A stretch of DNA of 61,212 nucleotides from Deltaproteobacteria bacterium (GTDB lineage Bacteria > Desulfobacterota_B > Binatia > UBA9968). Under the pieces are notes generated by a model. That model was given only the letters and a program-made list of their open reading frames with translations, was not told where the DNA came from and searched no databases. The stretch is from positions 482 through 61,693 of the forward strand of contig VBKY01000041.1 in the NCBI GenBank assembly GCA_005879255.1. The letters run 5' to 3'. The translations under genes and the position numbers were made by a program. Shown here piece after piece: positions 24,061 to 35,410 of this stretch. The first letter of the stretch is position 1. Every line of letters begins with the position of its first letter.

Positions 24061-26091
24061 ATGGTCAAGAAGATACCAACGAAGCTCGAAAAGCATGGCC
24101 ATGGGCGCGTTGATAATTATTATTGGTTGCGGGAGCGGGACAATCCCGAAGTCATCAAGTATCTAAACGAAGAAAACGAGTACGCGGCCAAGGAGACGGC
24201 GCATACACGAACTTTCGAAGAAAAGCTGTTTGAGGAGATCAGAGGTCGATTCAAGCAGACCGACATGTCCGTGCCGTACAGACGCGACGATTACTTTTAC
24301 TACACGCGCTACGAAGAAGGGAAAGAGTATCCAATTTACGCGCGCAAGCGCGGCTCACTCGATCAGCCGGAAGAGATCATGCTCGATGCCAATGTCTTGG
24401 CTGAAGGGCATGAGTTCTTCTCCATCGGCGGGTGGGCGGTGAGCTCGACCCAAGATTTCCTTGCCTACGCGGTGGACACGCAGGGACGAAGAATTTTCAC
24501 CGCCTATCTCAAGAATCTTACGACTGGCGAGATCCTGCCTGACGTTCTTGCCAACGTCACGGAAAACCTCACGTGGGCGAACGATAATAAGACAATATTC
24601 TACGGCAAGCAGGATGAGACGACCCTGCGCCAGTACCAAATCTATCGTCACGTCGTGGGCAGTGATCCAGCCAAGGACCAACTGGTCTTCCAAGAAGATG
24701 ACGAAACCTTCGTCGCATACATCTTTAAGACCAAGTCAAAGAAATTCTTGATGATCGTCTCGTCGCAGACGATCAGCCAGGAGTACCGCTATCTTGACGC
24801 CGGAGATCCTATTGGCCAGTTCAAAATTTTTCTGCCGCGCGAGCGCTCGCACGAGTATTACCTCGATCACTTTCAAGATCGCTTTATCATCCGCACCAAT
24901 AGTGGAGCAAAAAATTTTCGCCTGATGTCGACACCGGTGGAACAGCCGGAGCGAGAGCACTGGCAGGAAATCATTCCGCATCGCTCGGATGTCTACCTCG
25001 GCGACTTCGAGCTCTTCAAGGATCACTTGGTGTTGGAAGAGCGCGCGTGCGGGCTCACCCAGATCCGCGTCATACCTTGGTCCGGAGGGGCGGGCTATTA
25101 TCTCGAATTCGACGAGCCTGCGTACCGTGCCAATCTCAACGTAAATTTGCAGTTCGATACGAACATGCTGCGCTTCGAGTACACTTCGATGAAGACGCCG
25201 CTGTCGATATACGATTACAATATGGCGGCGCGCAGCAAGATCCTACTTAAGCGGGAAGAGGTGTTGGGCGGTTTCGACCCGGAAAGCTACGCCATCGAGC
25301 GACTCTACGCGCCGGCTGCGGATGGTACGATTGTCCCCTTATCGATTCTCTACCGAAAGGGAGTGAAAAAGGACGGCGGCAACCCGCTATTGCTTTACGG
25401 TTACGGCGCCTATGGCCTCAGTATCGACGCCAGCTTCGCTTCGCCGCGGCTGAGCTTGGTCGACCGTGGTTTTGTCTATGCGATTGCCCATATTCGTGGC
25501 GGCCAAGAGATGGGCCGACAATGGTATGAAGACGGTAAGCTGCTCAAAAAGAAAAATAGTTTTACGGACTTTGTTGCGTGCGCGGAATTTCTCATTCACG
25601 AAAAATTCACCGGGCCTGACAAACTATTCGCCATGGGGCGAAGCGCCGGGGGCTTGCTAATGGGAGCCGTGAGCAACATGCGGCCGGACCTCTTCAAAGG
25701 GATCGTTGCCGAAGTACCGTTCGTCGACGTGATTACGACGATGCTCGATTCGTCTATTCCATTAACCACTGGCGAATATGATGAGTGGGGTGATCCCAAT
25801 CAGCGGGAGTACTACGATTACATGCTGTCGTACTCTCCTTACGATAACGTCCATAAAAAAGCCTACCCGGCCATGCTGATCACCGGCGGATTGCATGATT
25901 CTCAGGTTCAATATTGGGAGCCGGCCAAATGGACGGCGAAACTGCGCGAGCTCAAGACGGACGACAATCGGCTATTACTGAAAACCAACATGGATGCGGG
26001 GCATGGCGGCGCCTCGGGTCGCTTCCGCCGTCATCACGAAACCGCCTTCTCTTATGCGTTTCTATTGGATCTGGCAGGAATTAAGGAATAA
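24061..26091 (+). CDS. S9 family serine peptidase (oligopeptidase B-like)
   Basis: This cytoplasmic-type oligopeptidase of 676 residues has an N-terminal beta-propeller (about 1-400, starting HGRVDNYYWLRERDNPEV) and a C-terminal alpha/beta-hydrolase domain. The catalytic Ser is residue 528 in MGRSAGG, the Asp lies in GGLHDSQV and the His is residue 648 in DAGHGGASG. The propeller opening and IDNYYWLR-like start match oligopeptidase B, which cleaves short peptides after Arg or Lys; prolyl oligopeptidase is the alternative. A stop codon (TGA) directly abuts the ATG in frame and GGAGG is just upstream, so the start is firm. It stands alone, flanked downstream by a repeat-rich gap. Confidence 0.9.
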   Translation: MVKKIPTKLEKHGHGRVDNYYWLRERDNPEVIKYLNEENEYAAKETAHTRTFEEKLFEEIRGRFKQTDMSVPYRRDDYFYYTRYEEGKEYPIYARKRGSLDQPEEIMLDANVLAEGHEFFSIGGWAVSSTQDFLAYAVDTQGRRIFTAYLKNLTTGEILPDVLANVTENLTWANDNKTIFYGKQDETTLRQYQIYRHVVGSDPAKDQLVFQEDDETFVAYIFKTKSKKFLMIVSSQTISQEYRYLDAGDPIGQFKIFLPRERSHEYYLDHFQDRFIIRTNSGAKNFRLMSTPVEQPEREHWQEIIPHRSDVYLGDFELFKDHLVLEERACGLTQIRVIPWSGGAGYYLEFDEPAYRANLNVNLQFDTNMLRFEYTSMKTPLSIYDYNMAARSKILLKREEVLGGFDPESYAIERLYAPAADGTIVPLSILYRKGVKKDGGNPLLLYGYGAYGLSIDASFASPRLSLVDRGFVYAIAHIRGGQEMGRQWYEDGKLLKKKNSFTDFVACAEFLIHEKFTGPDKLFAMGRSAGGLLMGAVSNMRPDLFKGIVAEVPFVDVITTMLDSSIPLTTGEYDEWGDPNQREYYDYMLSYSPYDNVHKKAYPAMLITGGLHDSQVQYWEPAKWTAKLRELKTDDNRLLLKTNMDAGHGGASGRFRRHHETAFSYAFLLDLAGIKE

Positions 26092-26157
26092 GCGGTTTAA
26101 CTGGCCGGCGCGCGCAATGCGCTCCTACGAAAACTTGAGCGCTCCCACCTGTTTCCC

Positions 26158-26465
26158 CCGCATGGAGACTGTGTCGCAATCACGAAATTAGCTGGCATGT
26201 CATTCTGAACGACAGACTGTGTGAAAACTCTATCGGAACCCATCGACGGCGCCCAGGGGGAACGGCTAAGCGCTTAATTTCAAAGAAACGATTCCGTTCG
26301 TGGTGAGCCCCGTCGAACCATGAACGGATTTTTCACACAGTCTGACGACAGTGAAAAATCTCGACCGATCCATCCGGTTACAAAAGGTGAGATCCTTCGG
26401 CGGAGTTTATCCTGAGCGTAACCGAAGGGCCTCATCTATTACATTGCGACACAGTCTCCATACGG
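26158..26465. repeat. Nested inverted-repeat element, MITE-like, within the 26092-26495 gap
   Basis: ATGGAGACTGTGTCGCAAT (26162-26180) is perfectly matched in inverted orientation by ATTGCGACACAGTCTCCAT (26443-26461), 300 bases end to end; with one mismatch the ends extend by about four bases. Inside, CAGACTGTGTGAAAA (26213-26227) pairs with TTTTCACACAGTCTG (26330-26344), a 132-base inner unit. That inner unit holds another hairpin (CCGTTCGTGGT...ACCATGAACGG), and CCTTCGG...CCGAAGG lies between the inner and outer right ends. No coding frame and no clear target-site duplication are visible. Both end pairs share AGACTGTGT. Confidence 0.7.
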
Positions 26466-26495
26466 ATGAAGGAGGGGTTTTCTGAATCATGCGGG

Positions 26496-27818
26496 CTAAT
26501 TCTTCGATCTCTTCTTTTTTTCTTCCCAGAATTTCAAGCGCTCTTTGATCTCTTTTTCGTAGCCCGAGTCCGATGGTGTGTAATAACGTTTGCCAAGGAG
26601 TTCTTTGGGCAAATGCTCTTGCTCGACAATATGCTCGGCGTAATTATGAGCATATTTGTAGTCCTTGCCGTAGCCGAGCTTTTGCATCAACGGCGTCGGC
26701 GCGTTGCGTAAGTGTAAAGGGACCGGCAGGGCGCCGCGTTCTTGCACGTCCTCGGTGGCGGCGAGCATCGCCTTGTACGAAGCGTTCGATTTCGGCGCAC
26801 TTGCCAGGTAAGTCACGGCCTGCGCCATTGGAATCCGGCCTTCGGGTAGCCCGACGAAATGAACCGCATCTTTGGCGGCGACGGCAACTTGTAGTGCCCA
26901 GGGATCGGCGTTGCCGATATCTTCGGCGGCAAATATCACCATGCGCCGCGCGATGAACAGGGGATCTTCACCGGCTTCGATCATGCGCATCATCCAATAA
27001 AGGGCGGCATCAGGGTCGCTGCCGCGCATGCTTTTGATGAACGCGGAAATGACGTTGTAGTGCTCCTCGCCGGCTTTATCGTACTGCAGAGGCTTTCGTT
27101 GCAGCGCCTCTTGTACGTGCGCGAGGCCGATGTCTTTCTGCCCCTGCGCTAAGATCGCAGCGGCTTCTAAAGCGTTCAGCGCCACCCGGCAGTCACCTTG
27201 CGACTGCTGGATCAGAAATTCTCGGGCTTCTGCAGTAATGGCGAGCCGCGTTGCTGCCAGCCCCCGCCGAGAATCGCCCAGAGCTCGGTCGACGACTTTG
27301 CCTATATCTGCAGGCGAGAGTGTCTTGAGCACCAGAACCTGACAGCGCGAGAGCAGCGGCGAAATAACTTCGAAAGAGGGATTTTCCGTCGTGGCGCCGA
27401 TCAAGATCAAGGTGCCGCGCTCGACGTGGGGCAGGAAGTTGTCCTGCTGTGCTTTGTTGAAATGATGGATTTCGTCGACGAAGAGAACCGTAGGTTTGCC
27501 GAGGCGCTGTAGCTGTTCGGCCTCGTGTATGATCTTTTTCAAATCTTTGACGCCCGATGTGACGGCGGAAAAATGCACGCAAACAGCGCCGGCCGATTGC
27601 GCCAAGATTTGCGCCAGGGTGGTCTTGCCGCTACCCGGAGGGCCCCAAAGAATCAATGAGCCGAGCTTGCCCGAATCTACCATACCGCTAAGAAGTTTGC
27701 CGGGACCGAGCAGGTGCTCCTGGCCAACAAACTCTTGCAAGCTTGTCGGGCGCATCCTTTCCGCCAGAGGTTGTGAAGTATGTTGAGGCTGCGAGGGCGG
27801 CGACCCAAAGAGATCCAC
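26496..27818 (-). CDS. rarA: Replication-associated recombination protein A (MgsA/RarA AAA ATPase)
   Basis: This 440-residue AAA+ ATPase matches RarA/MgsA, which acts at stalled replication forks with single-strand binding protein. It has the N-terminal [22 protein letters not shown], Walker [13 protein letters not shown], Walker [17 protein letters not shown], sensor 1 [12 protein letters not shown], and the C-terminal tetramerisation region with [18 protein letters not shown] and ending [14 protein letters not shown]. Start is GTG at 27818 ([10 protein letters not shown]). The length is standard. It is divergent from the bactofilin gene with a gap of about 100 bases. Confidence 0.93.
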   Translation of the reverse strand: MDLFGSPPSQPQHTSQPLAERMRPTSLQEFVGQEHLLGPGKLLSGMVDSGKLGSLILWGPPGSGKTTLAQILAQSAGAVCVHFSAVTSGVKDLKKIIHEAEQLQRLGKPTVLFVDEIHHFNKAQQDNFLPHVERGTLILIGATTENPSFEVISPLLSRCQVLVLKTLSPADIGKVVDRALGDSRRGLAATRLAITAEAREFLIQQSQGDCRVALNALEAAAILAQGQKDIGLAHVQEALQRKPLQYDKAGEEHYNVISAFIKSMRGSDPDAALYWMMRMIEAGEDPLFIARRMVIFAAEDIGNADPWALQVAVAAKDAVHFVGLPEGRIPMAQAVTYLASAPKSNASYKAMLAATEDVQERGALPVPLHLRNAPTPLMQKLGYGKDYKYAHNYAEHIVEQEHLPKELLGKRYYTPSDSGYEKEIKERLKFWEEKKKRSKN

Positions 27819-27915
27819 GTTTCTATGCTAGCACAGCCGTGTGGCTAAGTTATAGGGCGCCGCTGAAATCGCTTTTGTTAGCGGCGAGTCGATGCTATGC
27901 TAAGACGCTTACACA

Positions 27916-28302
27916 ATGGCCAACGGACCAATGGCGCAAAAAACCAGCGACAAAGACAATCCATCATTCATTCAAGGGACGGCGCCACGCACGGTATTGT
28001 TCGCAAACTCGTCGATCTCGGGAAAGCTCAGCTATAATCTGCCGGTTAAAATCGATGGGCATTTCACCGGCGAGATCAAATCCAGCGAGCTCTTAGTGAT
28101 CGGCTCCAATGCCACAGTCGACGCTCACATCTCGGCCCGCCAAGTTCACTTGGAAGGAAAGCTCGTGGGATCGGTGCAGGCGATGGGCTGCTTCGAAGTG
28201 ATGCCGGGTGGTTACTTCAAGGGTGAAGCACGAGTCGGTGAGCTGCGTGTTCACCCTGGAGCGACATTTGATGGCAGAGGGAATGTTCTCGGCGGCGGTT
28301 AG
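27916..28302 (+). CDS. Bactofilin family cytoskeletal protein
   Basis: This 128-residue protein matches bactofilins (polymer-forming proteins with a right-handed beta-helix core). The core shows the repeating pattern GHFTGEIKSSELLVIGSNATVDAHISARQVHLEGKLVGSV, then GYFKGEARVGELRVHPGATFDG. The polar N-terminal tail (about 1-25) is typical. Bactofilins scaffold cell-shape or polar proteins and often work with peptidoglycan enzymes, but none is adjacent here. I take the ATG at 27916; a second ATG (MAQKTSDK) lies five codons on. It is convergent with rplS, and the 152-base gap between them has no clear terminator. Confidence 0.85.
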   Translation: MANGPMAQKTSDKDNPSFIQGTAPRTVLFANSSISGKLSYNLPVKIDGHFTGEIKSSELLVIGSNATVDAHISARQVHLEGKLVGSVQAMGCFEVMPGGYFKGEARVGELRVHPGATFDGRGNVLGGG

Positions 28303-28454
28303 TGATCCGACCAGCAAATCTCAAAAGACGCTTTCACTTCTGCCTGCGAAAACGGAAAGGTAGATTGCGGCTGGTCTGCCGCTTACGTGGATTAGCCGCG
28401 TTGACAGCCTGAATAGGTTTGTCGTTTCTGCGCGGCTCGAGAGTCACTGTGACT

Positions 28455-28799
28455 TTATCGTTCCTCGCCGAACAAGCGAGCGGCTTTGCCTGATCTTTCT
28501 CGTAGATAATAAAGTTTTGCGCGGCGTACTTTACCCTTCGCTATCACTTCGACTTTATCGACGCGCGGCGAATGAAGCGGAAAGATCCTTTCGACGCCGA
28601 CGCCATAGGAGATTTTACGCACCCTGAACGTGGCGCGGTTACCGCTACCCGCCATACCGATCACGATGCCCTCGAAGATCTGAGTCCGTTCCTTTTCACC
28701 TTCGACTACTTTTACGTGGACGCGTACGGTCTCTCCCGGGTGGAGGGCTGGGATTTCTTTTTTGGACTGCTGGGCTTCCAATTGACCGACGATATTCAT
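28455..28799 (-). CDS. rplS: 50S ribosomal protein L19
   Basis: The 114 residues are a complete L19: [31 protein letters not shown] near the start, [25 protein letters not shown] in the middle, and the terminal [19 protein letters not shown]19 sits at the interface of the two ribosomal subunits. It is the last gene of the ffh-rpsP-khpA-rimM-trmD-rplS run, 16 bases after trmD. The usual downstream rnhB is not present here. Confidence 0.97.
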   Translation of the reverse strand: MNIVGQLEAQQSKKEIPALHPGETVRVHVKVVEGEKERTQIFEGIVIGMAGSGNRATFRVRKISYGVGVERIFPLHSPRVDKVEVIAKGKVRRAKLYYLRERSGKAARLFGEER

Positions 28800-28815
28800 A
28801 ATCGACTCCTATCTT

Positions 28816-30093
28816 TCACTGTGTCCCTAGTAGACGGTCTAGAATAATGGCCGCCGCCGATCGCACCGACAGATGATTATAGTCGCGGCCTCCGGCGATC
28901 GGCTCTAGAACGTAGTCTGCTTGTGAGAATATGGTTTCTGTTAGCCCCCATCCTGTACCGAAGAGGATAAGAAAGGGGCGAGTCTTCCTATGTAACATGT
29001 CTCTTAGCGCTTCGAAAGAGGTGCAGTGTTCTGCGCCGCGGGCCGAAGTTACGACCAGAGCCGGTTTTTCGCCGGTGTCCCGATCGATGGCGATGACGGC
29101 ATCATCGAGAGTGTCACAAATGTGCGCCAACGCGAGCGCTTCTTTGCGCGTCACGTTATATTCACTGCCGTAGCCAACTTGCCAGTGTTCGATAATTTTG
29201 AGCGCCAGCTTTTGTAGAGGCTTTACGGGAGTGACGACGAAAAAGCCGCGAATGCCGTAAGTGCGCCCCGAGCGCGCAATATCATGGATATCCATGTTGG
29301 TGACGGCAGTGGTGACCACCTGTCCGTTCTTGTCGTAAACGGGATAATGCAGTAGCGCAACATAGACGGGAGCCTTTATCGGCGTCACGTCGGCACGTGC
29401 CGCAATGTCCCCCCGAGCCTTGGCGAACAAGTCGGGGCGTCGCTTGCGGGTAACTTCGAGACTTCTCTCCCGGCGCCACTGCTTGATGCGCTCATGATCG
29501 CCGGAGAGCAGCACTTCCGGCACGTTCATGCCGCGAAAAGTCTCTGGTCGGGTATATTGTGGATATTCGAGAAGACCGTCGGTGAACGATTCGTCGGTGG
29601 CGGAATTTTCGTTGCCGAGAACGCCCGGTACGAGTCTGGCAATGGCATCGATCACCACGATGGCCGCCGGCTCACCGCCACTGAGCGTGTAGTCGCCGAT
29701 GGAAATTTCTTCGTCGACAAACGCCTTGACCCGTTCATCGATGCCTTCGTAGCGGCCGCAAATCAGTACGATTTGCTCTTCCTGGGAAAGCCGCAGGGCA
29801 TCCTGCTGACTGAACACGCTTCCTTGCGGAGCGAGCAGGACGACTCGTGTGCGTTGCGCCTTGCGGCGAATGTCTTCGATGGCCGCGACCAGCGGCTCCA
29901 GCTTCATGACCATGCCCTGGCCGCCGCCATACGGGTAGTCATCAGTTGTCAGATGGCGATCGGTCGTATAATCGCGTAGATTCACCATCTCGACTTTTAT
30001 CAATCCCTTCCCCTGTGCCTTCTTCAAAACGCCGTGGCTCCGCGCAGAGTCCAACATTCTAGGAAAGATCGTGATGACCGTGAAACTTAGCAT
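28816..30093 (-). CDS. trmD: TrmD tRNA (guanine-37-N1)-methyltransferase fused to a second SPOUT-type RNA methyltransferase domain
   Basis: The first 240 or so residues are TrmD, which methylates G37 of tRNAs: [58 protein letters not shown] and the terminal domain with [14 protein letters not shown]. After a short linker (about 240-245) comes a second domain with [36 protein letters not shown] and [15 protein letters not shown], matching the family once called DUF2168 (PF09936, putative SAM-dependent RNA methyltransferase). In other genomes these are usually separate neighbouring genes. At 425 residues this is nearly twice normal TrmD size. No frameshift is involved; the frame is open throughout. 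Confidence 0.92.
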   Translation of the reverse strand: MLSFTVITIFPRMLDSARSHGVLKKAQGKGLIKVEMVNLRDYTTDRHLTTDDYPYGGGQGMVMKLEPLVAAIEDIRRKAQRTRVVLLAPQGSVFSQQDALRLSQEEQIVLICGRYEGIDERVKAFVDEEISIGDYTLSGGEPAAIVVIDAIARLVPGVLGNENSATDESFTDGLLEYPQYTRPETFRGMNVPEVLLSGDHERIKQWRRERSLEVTRKRRPDLFAKARGDIAARADVTPIKAPVYVALLHYPVYDKNGQVVTTAVTNMDIHDIARSGRTYGIRGFFVVTPVKPLQKLALKIIEHWQVGYGSEYNVTRKEALALAHICDTLDDAVIAIDRDTGEKPALVVTSARGAEHCTSFEALRDMLHRKTRPFLILFGTGWGLTETIFSQADYVLEPIAGGRDYNHLSVRSAAAIILDRLLGTQ

Positions 30094-30123
30094 CGGCTTT
30101 GCGCTCGCACCCGCTTGCTCGGA

Positions 30124-30636
30124 TCAAAGGTCGAGCAAGCCATCCGGCGGATTGACGATAATTTTTCGCGCGTCGAAGTCGACCTGCTCGATGATTTCCC
30201 TCGCGGCGGGAATCAGGTGTTCTTTGTCCGGGCCTTGGACGACGTAAATCTCGCCGGCGGGAGTCGACATGGTCGATAAGATCGTCCCGACGCGATCGCC
30301 GTTCAGGTGAAAAACTTCGAAGCCGATGATTTGGTAGTGGTAATACTGGTTCGGCTCTAAGGCCTCGAGCGCGGCTTCGCCGACTGCGAGGGTTGAACCG
30401 ATATAGCGCGCCGCATCGTCGATGCTATTTATGTCCCCGAGTTTGATGAGAAATTGCTTCTTATGCTGGCTACTCGCTTCGAGCCGGTGGGCCGACCGGC
30501 GTCCGCCATGCTCGAGGAAAACTTCGACCCCTGGCGAAAGCGCGTTAGTGCTTGGGTTGAAAGCATTAAGTTTCAACCAGCCATTGAGTCCGTGAGTGGT
30601 GACGATTTCACCGAGGGGAACTAATGGTTCAGCCAT
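30124..30636 (-). CDS. rimM: Ribosome maturation factor RimM
   Basis: This is the 16S rRNA processing and 30S maturation factor. LVPLGEIVTTHGLNGWLKLNAF is the RimM N-terminal beta-barrel signature, and the C-terminal PRC-barrel includes YYHYQIIGFEVF and HLIPAAREIIEQVDFDARKIIVNPPDGLLDL, which is the usual ending. I prefer ATG at 30636 (MAEPLVPLG); a TTG four codons upstream is possible, and neither has a strong binding site. The gene is 30 bases upstream of trmD in its usual operon place. Confidence 0.93.
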   Translation of the reverse strand: MAEPLVPLGEIVTTHGLNGWLKLNAFNPSTNALSPGVEVFLEHGGRRSAHRLEASSQHKKQFLIKLGDINSIDDAARYIGSTLAVGEAALEALEPNQYYHYQIIGFEVFHLNGDRVGTILSTMSTPAGEIYVVQGPDKEHLIPAAREIIEQVDFDARKIIVNPPDGLLDL

Positions 30637-30663
30637 CGGCGTAAGCAATGCGGGCGGCTGCTA

Positions 30664-30894
30664 TTATTCGATGATTTCCAGGACGACCTTGCGGTTCCCG
30701 CGCGACGCCGCGGCGTTGAGAAGCGTACGGATCGACTTCGCCGTCCTGCCTTGTTTGCCGATAATCCGTCCCAAATCTTCTTTGGCGACTTTGAGCTCGA
30801 AGACAGAGGCGTCGTCGGTCTGAGTCTCTTTGACTTCCACCGCGTCGGGATTCCTTACCAGGGATTTCGCTAGATATTGTACCAATTCCTTCAT
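30664..30894 (-). CDS. khpA: KhpA, KH-domain RNA-binding protein
   Basis: This 76-residue protein is a single KH domain (MKELVQYLAKSLVRNPDAV, then GRIIGKQGRTAKSIR with the GxxG RNA-binding loop). KhpA partners with KhpB/Jag in other bacteria and affects RNA and cell size. It sits between rpsP and rimM, its standard place. Confidence 0.94.
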   Translation of the reverse strand: MKELVQYLAKSLVRNPDAVEVKETQTDDASVFELKVAKEDLGRIIGKQGRTAKSIRTLLNAAASRGNRKVVLEIIE

Positions 30895-30914
30895 GCCGAA
30901 AGGGTTCTTTTCGC

Positions 30915-31160
30915 CTAACTGGCCTTCAATTCTTTTTTGATGAGCTCGGAGACCGTCTGGGACGGCTTGGCGCCTTTTTTTATCCAGGCATCGATCTTCT
31001 CCCGGTCGAGCTTAATGGCGCCGCTCTTTAACCGGGGGTCGAATGTTCCGACCTGCTCGATATAACGGCCGTCGCGCGGAAAGCGCTGGTCGCTCACAAC
31101 GATCCGATAGAAAGGTTTTTTCTTCGCGCCATGCCGGCTCATCCGAATAGTCACGCTCAT
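30915..31160 (-). CDS. rpsP: 30S ribosomal protein S16
   Basis: The 81 residues match S16 throughout: [36 protein letters not shown] and the basic C-terminus [20 protein letters not shown]16 is an early-assembly 30S protein. It is 19 bases after ffh and 20 before khpA. Confidence 0.97.
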   Translation of the reverse strand: MSVTIRMSRHGAKKKPFYRIVVSDQRFPRDGRYIEQVGTFDPRLKSGAIKLDREKIDAWIKKGAKPSQTVSELIKKELKAS

Positions 31161-31179
31161 GCTGGTTCTTCCTTCTCCT

Positions 31180-32520
31180 TTATTGGAAAGGGTTAGGCAT
31201 CCGGCTGAGCAGCGATCTCATGCCCAGCTTGCTTACCCTTTGCATCATTTTTTTCATTTCTAGGAACTGTTTCATCAGACGATTAACGTCGGTCACAGTG
31301 GTGCCGCTTCCTTGAGCGATGCGGCGGCGCCGGCTGCCGTTCAAGATCGCCGGATTGCGCCGTTCTTCGAGGGTCATGGAGTTGATGATTGCTTCAACCC
31401 GTTTCAACTCTTTTTCAGCCTTATCCGCGTCGACCTGGGAGGCCAGTTTTTTCCCTCCCGGGATCATCTCCAAAAGGCTGCCCATGGGTCCCATGCGTTT
31501 GATCTGTTGGAGCTGTAATTGAAACTCTTCAAGCGTGAACTGTTGCTTGAGGAAAGCCTTTTGTATCTTAGCGGCTTCTTTCTGTTCTACGTTCTGTTGC
31601 ACTTTATCGATTAAGGACAGAACGTCGCCCATGCCAAGGATTCGCGACGCCAGCCGATCGGGATAAAACGGCTCGATGGCATCGAGTTTTTCGCCGATGC
31701 CCGAGAAAAGAATCGGCTTGCCAACCATCTCGCGGATCGAAAGCGCGGCGCCACCGCGGGCGTCACCGTCGAGCTTTGTGAGAATGATGCCTGAAAGGCC
31801 AAGTTTCGCGTTGAACCCCAACGCTTGATTAACCGCGTCTTGGCCGGTCATCGAATCGGCGACGAACAAGATCTGGTGCGGCCGCACGGCCTCTTTAATG
31901 GCCGCGAGCTCCTCCATCAGCTCCTCGTCGATATGTAAACGCCCGGCGGTATCGATGAGCAACAGATCGCAGAACTTCTTCTTCGCCTCATCCAAGGCTT
32001 GCCGGCAGATCATCACTGGGGACGTATTCGGGTTCGAATCGTGAACGGGTAGTTCGAGCTCGCGTCCGAGGATCTTCAGCTGCTCGATCGCGGCTGGGCG
32101 ATAGATATCCGCAGGAACCAGATACGGGGTTCGCTTCTGGTCTTTCTTGAGATAGCGGGCGAGCTTCGCCAGAGTCGTCGTTTTGCCGGAACCCTGCAAG
32201 CCTACCAGCATGATCGCAACCGGCGGCGCGGCTTTTAAATCGAGCGCTTGGTATTCGCCCCCGAGAAGATTGACCAGTTGGTCACGGACGATCTTGATAA
32301 ACTGTTGCTCGGGAGTGAGGCTCTGCAATACCTCTTGGCCCATGGCCTTTGCCTTAACAGAATCGAGGAAAGTCTTGACGACTTTGACGTGGACATCCGC
32401 CTCAAGTAGGGCAAGCCGTACATCACGGAGTGCATCGTCGATATTCTGCTCCGTGACCTTTCCTTGACCCCTAAGCCGCTTAAAGGTCAGCTCGAGCTTA
32501 TCGGTTAAAGATTCAAACAT
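31180..32520 (-). CDS. ffh: Signal recognition particle protein Ffh (SRP54)
   Basis: Ffh binds signal sequences and 4.5S RNA and delivers ribosomes to FtsY. Its 446 residues show the N domain ([21 protein letters not shown]), the G domain with [28 protein letters not shown] and [10 protein letters not shown], and the methionine-rich M domain with [13 protein letters not shown] and [21 protein letters not shown]. It heads the translation operon. FtsY is at 47298 in the same window, not in this operon. Confidence 0.97.
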   Translation of the reverse strand: MFESLTDKLELTFKRLRGQGKVTEQNIDDALRDVRLALLEADVHVKVVKTFLDSVKAKAMGQEVLQSLTPEQQFIKIVRDQLVNLLGGEYQALDLKAAPPVAIMLVGLQGSGKTTTLAKLARYLKKDQKRTPYLVPADIYRPAAIEQLKILGRELELPVHDSNPNTSPVMICRQALDEAKKKFCDLLLIDTAGRLHIDEELMEELAAIKEAVRPHQILFVADSMTGQDAVNQALGFNAKLGLSGIILTKLDGDARGGAALSIREMVGKPILFSGIGEKLDAIEPFYPDRLASRILGMGDVLSLIDKVQQNVEQKEAAKIQKAFLKQQFTLEEFQLQLQQIKRMGPMGSLLEMIPGGKKLASQVDADKAEKELKRVEAIINSMTLEERRNPAILNGSRRRRIAQGSGTTVTDVNRLMKQFLEMKKMMQRVSKLGMRSLLSRMPNPFQ

Positions 32521-32603
32521 GAATTGGATTGCTAAAGCGTGATATTTGCAAGGAAAAGTATCACCGCAAATTAATATGAATATGGCTGCGAGTCAAGCTG
32601 GAG

Positions 32604-32649
32604 AAAAAAAATGCCTGTTACACGCGCTCGACAGCGCGCGTAACAGGCA
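32604..32649 (-). terminator. Rho-independent terminator after groEL
   Basis: On the minus strand a long stem (TGCCTGTTACGCGCGC pairing with GCGCGTGTAACAGGCA around a short loop) is followed directly by eight T residues. It lies 25 bases after the groEL stop and separates it from ffh, which is on the same strand. This is the clearest terminator in the window. Confidence 0.92.
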
Positions 32650-32674
32650 GGTCCTATTCCAAATTGGAGCGAGA

Positions 32675-34652
<1,978 letters not shown>

Positions 34653-34756
34653 TTCCTGCCTCCTTCTGGATTACCGAGTTAACTTAGCAATTTTACTGGA
34701 GTTTGTCCCGGATTATCACCTGGGTGGAAAAACCCCGACTAACCCGGGCGCCGTTA

Positions 34757-34784
34757 ATCTTAAGCATCATTTTGATCGTGTCAA
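34757..34784 (-). promoter_or_regulatory. Predicted sigma-70 promoter of groES-groEL
   Basis: On the minus strand, TTGACA (34779-34784) and TAAGAT (34757-34762) are 16 bases apart, which predicts a transcript start near 34750 and a leader of about 100 bases. I looked for a CIRCE inverted repeat (TTAGCACTC-N9-GAGTGCTAA) in the leader and found none. Confidence 0.7.
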
Positions 34785-34846
34785 GGTTTTAATCGCAAAA
34801 TTTCATTTCGATTCACATCGTTCTCTGCTCGATAAGACGTTGCGGC

Positions 34847-35122
34847 TCATTTGCGCTGCTTGCGGGATTCTTCCTCGAAATATTTGCGGTAGAGAATGTC
34901 CCATTCGCGGCTCCCGGGGGGGACATGGCGGGATAGCGAATTGATTTTTTGCCGCACGATCTCGTCAATGTGGTCCTCGCGCTGAAAAAAATCATGCAGC
35001 ACCTGTTTGGTTTCCGAGAGCGCGCGACCTTCGAAGGAAAATTCAGCTAGATTTGCTTTGCGCAGTCCATCCATCACGAGATGGGCCAAGTGCGAGATAC
35101 GGTTTTCCGACAAACGACTCAC
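34847..35122 (-). CDS. DUF507 family protein (second of tandem pair)
   Basis: The 91 residues match DUF507: MSRLSENRISHLAHLVMDGLRKANLAEF, then FFQREDHIDEIVRQKINSLSRHVPPGSREWDILYRKYFEEES. Start is GTG, overlapping the previous DUF507 stop by four bases (GTGA). DUF507 is uncharacterised; members are frequent in deltaproteobacteria and related groups. The pair lies upstream of groES on the same strand, but the groES promoter is in between. Confidence 0.85.
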   Translation of the reverse strand: MSRLSENRISHLAHLVMDGLRKANLAEFSFEGRALSETKQVLHDFFQREDHIDEIVRQKINSLSRHVPPGSREWDILYRKYFEEESRKQRK

Positions 35123-35394
35123 AAAATAAATCCCTTCTTGGACGCCAGTTTTTGTTTGGCCAGTAAGAACATCTTATAGGGATCCATGTCCCGTGACGCC
35201 TGAGCATGGGACGCCAGCATTTTGCGTGCTTCTTCCTCGATCTCTTCTTCTTCCGCGAAATTCTTGCCGATGATTTCGACGATCTTCCGCTTGAGCGCGG
35301 CATCGTCGGCCTTAGTCACCATCAACTCTTTGTTTCGGTAGCCCGCAATAAGCAGCGTAGCAATACGCTCGAGTTGCTCCGGTTTAACCTTCAT
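35119..35394 (-). CDS. DUF507 family protein (first of tandem pair)
   Basis: Read from the ATG at 35394 (MKVKPEQLERIATLLIAGYRNKELM), the 91-residue protein has the same length and plan as its neighbour: a helical N-terminus, then AALKRKIVEIIGKNFAEEEEIEEEARKML and DMDPYKMFLLAKQKLASKKG. The frame is open upstream to 35439, but MKVKPEQ is the usual family start. Its stop overlaps the next gene's GTG. The two proteins are probably ancient duplicates that may work as a heteromer; that is an inference. Confidence 0.83.
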   Translation of the reverse strand: MKVKPEQLERIATLLIAGYRNKELMVTKADDAALKRKIVEIIGKNFAEEEEIEEEARKMLASHAQASRDMDPYKMFLLAKQKLASKKGFIL

Positions 35395-35410
35395 CGGCTG
35401 TTGAAAACCC

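Noticed and set aside
28303..28454. Terminator between bactofilin and rplS
   Set aside because: Only a five-pair stem (AGTCACTGTGACT, 28442-28454) without a T run was found, too weak to call.
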